From: Oscillospiraceae bacterium
GTDB lineage: Bacteria; Bacillota_A; Clostridia; Oscillospirales; Oscillospiraceae
Assembly: GCA_017537045.1 (NCBI GenBank)
Contig: JAFYLN010000186.1
Coordinates: 1 to 8,396, forward strand
Reading direction: 5' to 3'
Length of the DNA: 8,396 nt
Made by a program: the position numbers and the translations under genes. The notes under the pieces are model-generated. The model was not told the origin of the DNA, searched no databases, and saw only the letters and a program-made list of their open reading frames with translations. Shown here in pieces: positions 6,543 through 8,396 of the stretch (position 1 is its first letter; the number at the start of each line of letters is the position of its first letter).

Positions 6543-6663
6543 TGTGAAACCGAACCGCGTAAAGGAAAAATAAAAGCCGGGCACAAAAGACCAACACATA
6601 TCCGGCAGTGATCTGCCAGAGTATGTGATAAGCTTTTGCGCCCGGCTATTTGGTGGTTTCACA
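6543..6663 (-). terminator. Nested leftward attenuator-like terminator
   Basis: Three nested stems: TGTGAAACC (6543-6551) with GGTTTCACA (6655-6663); AGCCGGGCACAAAAG (6575-6589) with CTTTTGCGCCCGGCT (6633-6647), 14 of 15 paired; and CACATA (6595-6600) with TATGTG (6622-6627), topped by GGCAG/CTGCC (6604-6608/6613-6617). On the - strand the middle stem is followed at once by TTTATTTTT (6566-6574), so it terminates leftward transcripts. There is no T-run on the + strand. The leader peptide stop codon lies in the outermost stem, as expected for translation-controlled attenuation. Confidence 0.75.
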
Positions 6664-6718
6664 TTACATCGCTGGGAAGCAATGTACCCCGTTGCTCGGT
6701 GACGACAAAATCCTTCAT
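6659..6718 (-). CDS. 19-aa leader peptide
   Basis: ATG 6718 to TGA 6659 encodes MKDFVVTEQRGTLLPSDVM. An AGGA lies 8 nt upstream of the start, and the start codon lies in the loop of a CCTTC-GTAT-GAAGG hairpin (6712-6725). The stop codon falls inside the outer stem of the attenuator. The position between a strong promoter and a terminator is the evidence; the peptide resembles nothing I can name. Ribosome stalling or passage here could decide whether transcription continues to the ATPase operon. Confidence 0.45.
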   Translation of the reverse strand: MKDFVVTEQRGTLLPSDVM

Positions 6719-6752
6719 ACGAAGGTTCCTGGGTTCATTCAGTTGTGATAAC

Positions 6753-6781
6753 ATTTTAGCAAACATCTGTTCGCTTGTCAA
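6753..6781 (-). promoter_or_regulatory. Strong sigma-70/SigA promoter, leftward
   Basis: On the - strand TTGACA (6776-6781) and TAAAAT (6753-6758) are separated by exactly 17 nt. The predicted start is near A6746, just ahead of the 15-bp inverted-repeat arm. The leader to the ATPase start would be about 745 nt. Confidence 0.8.
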
Positions 6782-6902
6782 TAGTTATGAATTCTTTTTT
6801 CTTTTCTTTGATTATAGCACCGCAGAAATTGACACATCTGACAGTTGCAATTTCCCGCAACCCAAGTTAACATACCACAAATTCTTTTGGAGGTATGCTG
6901 CT

Positions 6903-7217
6903 ATGAAATCCTATCTGCGAAAACTGAAAGCCTATGTCAATGCGAATCCAACCCGGTTTGACGATGATTGTCCGCTGCCTGCCCTGAATTCTCTGTACTG
7001 GCACTATACGGAGTGTCATACCATGACCAACGAAAAGACAAAGCAGGCCAGCAGGAATCTCAGTGCCTACCTGCGCTTCCTGCCACTGAAGAAGCGGGAT
7101 ACCATCTACTGCCTTGCCAGCACTCTCTGTGCCGAACACGAGAGCATCGCCTTCATCGCCGGACTTCAGCTCGGCGCACAGCTTATGCTGGAACTGACAG
7201 AGGAGGCAGAGAAATGA
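6903..7217 (+). CDS. DUF6809-like protein, first of a paralogous pair
   Basis: A 104-aa soluble, mostly helical protein of unknown function. The C-terminal part LCAEHESIAFIAGLQLGAQLMLEL follows the LC...E..AF..GLQLG.QLM.EL pattern I associate with DUF6809, a small family in Firmicutes mobile elements; that assignment is from memory. The start ATG 6903 is chosen because GGAGG ends 9 nt upstream; the frame is open back to 6636, but that part covers the leader region on the other strand and is not coding. A four-codon frame ATG-CTG-CTA-TGA (6895-6906) sits between the ribosome site and the start and overlaps it. The stop overlaps the next ATG (ATGA at 7214-7217), so the two genes are co-translated. 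Confidence 0.85.
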   Translation: MKSYLRKLKAYVNANPTRFDDDCPLPALNSLYWHYTECHTMTNEKTKQASRNLSAYLRFLPLKKRDTIYCLASTLCAEHESIAFIAGLQLGAQLMLELTEEAEK

Positions 7218-7519
7218 AGAAGCTTGCTCATCGCCTGGATGATTACATCGAAAGCCATGCACTCGACCTCGGTGACAGTAATTGTGAGACTGTTATGGAT
7301 CAGCTGTACCAAGCCTATGCGGAATCCCACGAAAGCGATCCACCTGAAATCAGCGATGGTTTCAAGGAACTGGAAGATTTTCTGTGTGTACTGCCTTTGG
7401 CAGATAATAACGCAGTTTTCAATCTGTGTTGCCGATTGTGCAGTGCATACGAGAAAAAAGCCTTTCGTGACGGCCTGCAATATGGCGCGCATCTCATGAA
7501 GGAATTATCCCCCAAATAG
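7214..7519 (+). CDS. DUF6809-like protein, second of a paralogous pair
   Basis: A 101-aa protein related to its upstream neighbour. Both share an N-terminal MK..L..L..Y, a central LY..Y.E.H, a ..LxxFLxxLPL motif, and an ending in which LCSAYEKKAFRDGLQYGAHL followed by MKEL aligns with the same region of the first protein. The start ATG 7214 overlaps the upstream stop and has GAGGAGG 7 nt before it. Acidic overall, with no membrane segment. The pair likely arose by tandem duplication and may form a hetero-oligomer, which is inference. No function is known to me. Confidence 0.85.
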   Translation: MKKLAHRLDDYIESHALDLGDSNCETVMDQLYQAYAESHESDPPEISDGFKELEDFLCVLPLADNNAVFNLCCRLCSAYEKKAFRDGLQYGAHLMKELSPK

Positions 7520-7528
7520 CAAATTCGC

Positions 7529-7596
7529 CTTTGTAGCCGACACAAATCTTTTCAGCGATGCCTACCTCGTATTGCGTTCTGAAAACGGCTACAAAG
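7529..7596. repeat. 11-bp perfect inverted repeat downstream of the paralogue pair
   Basis: CTTTGTAGCCG (7529-7539) and CGGCTACAAAG (7586-7596) are separated by 46 nt. There is no T-run, so it is not a typical terminator. Possible roles are an mRNA 3' structure or a recombination-end feature. Confidence 0.5.
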
Positions 7597-7613
7597 CCAA
7601 ATCACAAAATTAC

Positions 7614-7685
7614 ACCCCAGAATGCTGCGGTTTCTACACTCACAAAACCACAACATCCTGGGGTAAAATTATGTCCATTTTACCC
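7614..7685. repeat. Two overlapping, mutually exclusive hairpins
   Basis: ACCCCAG (7614-7620) can pair with CTGGGGT (7658-7664). The GGGT of the latter is also the start of GGGTAAAAT (7661-7669), which pairs with ATTTTACCC (7677-7685). Both cannot form together. They lie between the paralogue pair and the response regulator promoter and may be the boundary or end signals of the first operon. Confidence 0.45.
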
Positions 7686-7710
7686 TATAACTTTTGAGAG
7701 TGAAACAAAC

Positions 7711-7739
7711 TTGTTTTTAATATCCATATGATATATAAT
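7711..7739 (+). promoter_or_regulatory. Promoter of the response regulator gene
   Basis: TTGTTT (7711-7716), 17 nt, then a perfect TATAAT (7734-7739), ending 31 nt before the ATG. A palindrome AAACAA-AC-TTGTTT (7703-7716) overlaps the -35 box and could be an operator, possibly for autoregulation. Confidence 0.8.
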
Positions 7740-7770
7740 AACCGTACTTATCAGTTTGAGAGGACTTCCT

Positions 7771-8396
7771 ATGGCAGACACATATCAAATCCTAGTGGTT
7801 GATGATGACTTTTCTATCGTCAACATCATCGAAACCGCTTTAAAGCAGGCAGGCTATCAAGTGCTGACGGCGCACGATGGCGAAGCTGCCTGTCATATTG
7901 TGAATTCAAAACACCCGCATCTTATCATCATGGATGTAATGATGCCCCAGTGCAATGGCATCATTGCGACTATGCGGATTCGCCAAAATAACAACGTCCC
8001 GATTTTGATGCTGTCTGCAAAAGCAGAGGGATCGGATCGTGTGCTTGGTTTGGAAGCTGGTGCTGATGATTACCTTGTCAAACCTTTCTATCAGCAGGAG
8101 CTGCTGGCCAGAGTAAAAGCACTTCTGCGCCGGTATGATGCCCTGGGTTCTATCCGAGAAACGAAATCCGAAGATCAAATCCAAGTGGGCAATATCATTC
8201 TCAATACTGCTACGAAGCAACTTATCGTCCGGGGCGAGGCTGTTCGCCTTACTGCTACCGAGTTCAAGATCCTGCAAGTAATGATGGCCAATCCTGGTCG
8301 AGTGTATTCCGCAGAGGAAATCTATGAACGGGTCTGGGAGAGCGACGCCTATGCTGTGGAAAACACGGTCATGGTTCACATTAGCCGCATCCGCGA
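7771..8396 (+). CDS. OmpR/VanR-family response regulator (3' end outside window)
   Basis: 208 codons are visible. The receiver domain has the acidic pair in ILVVDDDFS (residues 11-13), the phospho-acceptor Asp55 in LIIMDVMMP, Ser82 in place of the usual Thr, and Lys104 in DDYLVKPF. The linker LARVKALLRRYDAL is typical of VanR-like regulators. The winged-helix domain begins with IRLTATEF-type sequence (VRLTATEFKILQVMMANPGR) and reaches VWESDAYAVENTVMVHISRIR, so about 20 residues are missing. The start ATG 7771 has GAGAGGA 6 nt upstream and its own strong promoter. A sensor kinase gene is expected downstream. Codon use is less GC-biased than rny, so it may be element cargo, though a host origin is possible. 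The signal and targets cannot be told from this part. Confidence 0.95.
   Translation, partial: MADTYQILVVDDDFSIVNIIETALKQAGYQVLTAHDGEAACHIVNSKHPHLIIMDVMMPQCNGIIATMRIRQNNNVPILMLSAKAEGSDRVLGLEAGADDYLVKPFYQQELLARVKALLRRYDALGSIRETKSEDQIQVGNIILNTATKQLIVRGEAVRLTATEFKILQVMMANPGRVYSAEEIYERVWESDAYAVENTVMVHISRIR

Larger units (their letters stand above)
6437..6742. repeat. 15-bp perfect inverted repeats bounding a 306-bp leader segment
   Basis: CTGAATGAACCCAGG at 6437-6451 and its exact reverse complement at 6728-6742 enclose the leader peptide and attenuator. The right arm begins a few nt after the predicted leftward transcription start, so in the RNA the two arms could pair and close a large structured domain. 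It could also be a miniature element with terminal repeats; no target duplication is evident. Confidence 0.7.
6001..6902. other. Gene-poor structured region between divergent gene sets
   Basis: About 900 bp with no large gene. It contains the promoter, leader peptide, attenuator, 15-bp inverted repeats and dyad repeats listed separately. Also present are the dyads TTTTTGAAA/TTTCAAAAA (6502-6523) and ACCCC/GGGGT (6462-6487), the short hairpin GAGAG-GAAG-CTCTC (6199-6212), and CTTTTTACAAAAAG (6039-6052) flanked by two copies of TAGTATCC (6032 and 6059). For the + strand genes starting at 6903 only a lone TTGACA (6829-6834) without a matching -10 was seen. Confidence 0.6.

Noticed and set aside
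6468..6662. 64-codon - strand frame covering the attenuator
   Set aside because: It runs through the terminator stem and T-run, so it is better explained as RNA structure than as coding sequence.
7906..8379. 157-codon - strand frame opposite the response regulator
   Set aside because: It is antisense to a clear receiver/winged-helix gene and has no promoter or ribosome site.

Overview
The window shows the right-hand part of a chromosomal housekeeping gene followed by most of a mobilizable integrated element. The host gene is the 3' end of ribonuclease Y (rny). Its wobble positions are almost all G or C, which suggests a GC-rich gut Clostridia host, perhaps of the Oscillospiraceae/Faecalibacterium type. 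That placement is an inference from codon use and element type, not a species call. The DNA right of about 770 is less GC-biased and looks acquired.

Layout. (1) 1-668: partial rny on the + strand, then a strong intrinsic terminator (736-765). (2) 770-6003: a leftward (- strand) mobility module. In transcription order it holds a RepA-like RecA-fold ATPase (4969-6000), a 387-bp non-coding stretch with hairpins and an oriT candidate, a MobC-like ribbon-helix-helix relaxosome protein (4254-4580), a histidine-triad relaxase (2785-4257), a 167-aa membrane-anchored protein encoded inside the relaxase gene in another frame (3012-3515), a small TnpW-like protein (2541-2744) and a large serine recombinase (770-2431). 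No type IV secretion genes are visible, so the element fits an integrative and mobilizable element that borrows a conjugation machine. (3) 6001-6902: about 900 bp almost without genes but dense in structure. It has a near-consensus leftward promoter, a 19-codon leader peptide, a nested attenuator-like hairpin with a T-run, 15-bp inverted repeats enclosing all of these, and two copies of a 45-bp repeat built around a CTGAAAA...TTTTCAG dyad. (4) 6903-7519: two overlapping, paralogous + strand genes of about 100 aa (DUF6809-like). (5) 7520-7770: hairpins and a strong promoter. (6) 7771-8396: the start of an OmpR/VanR-type response regulator that runs off the window.

How it fits together. The serine recombinase would excise and insert the element. 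MobC and the relaxase would nick at oriT, and the nested membrane protein may tether the relaxosome, as MobB does in RSF1010. The RepA-like ATPase may unwind or replicate the excised circle. The leader region upstream of the ATPase looks like a switch by attenuation. The points most worth a second look are that leader, the gene nested within the relaxase, and an apparent AUA start codon for the relaxase.
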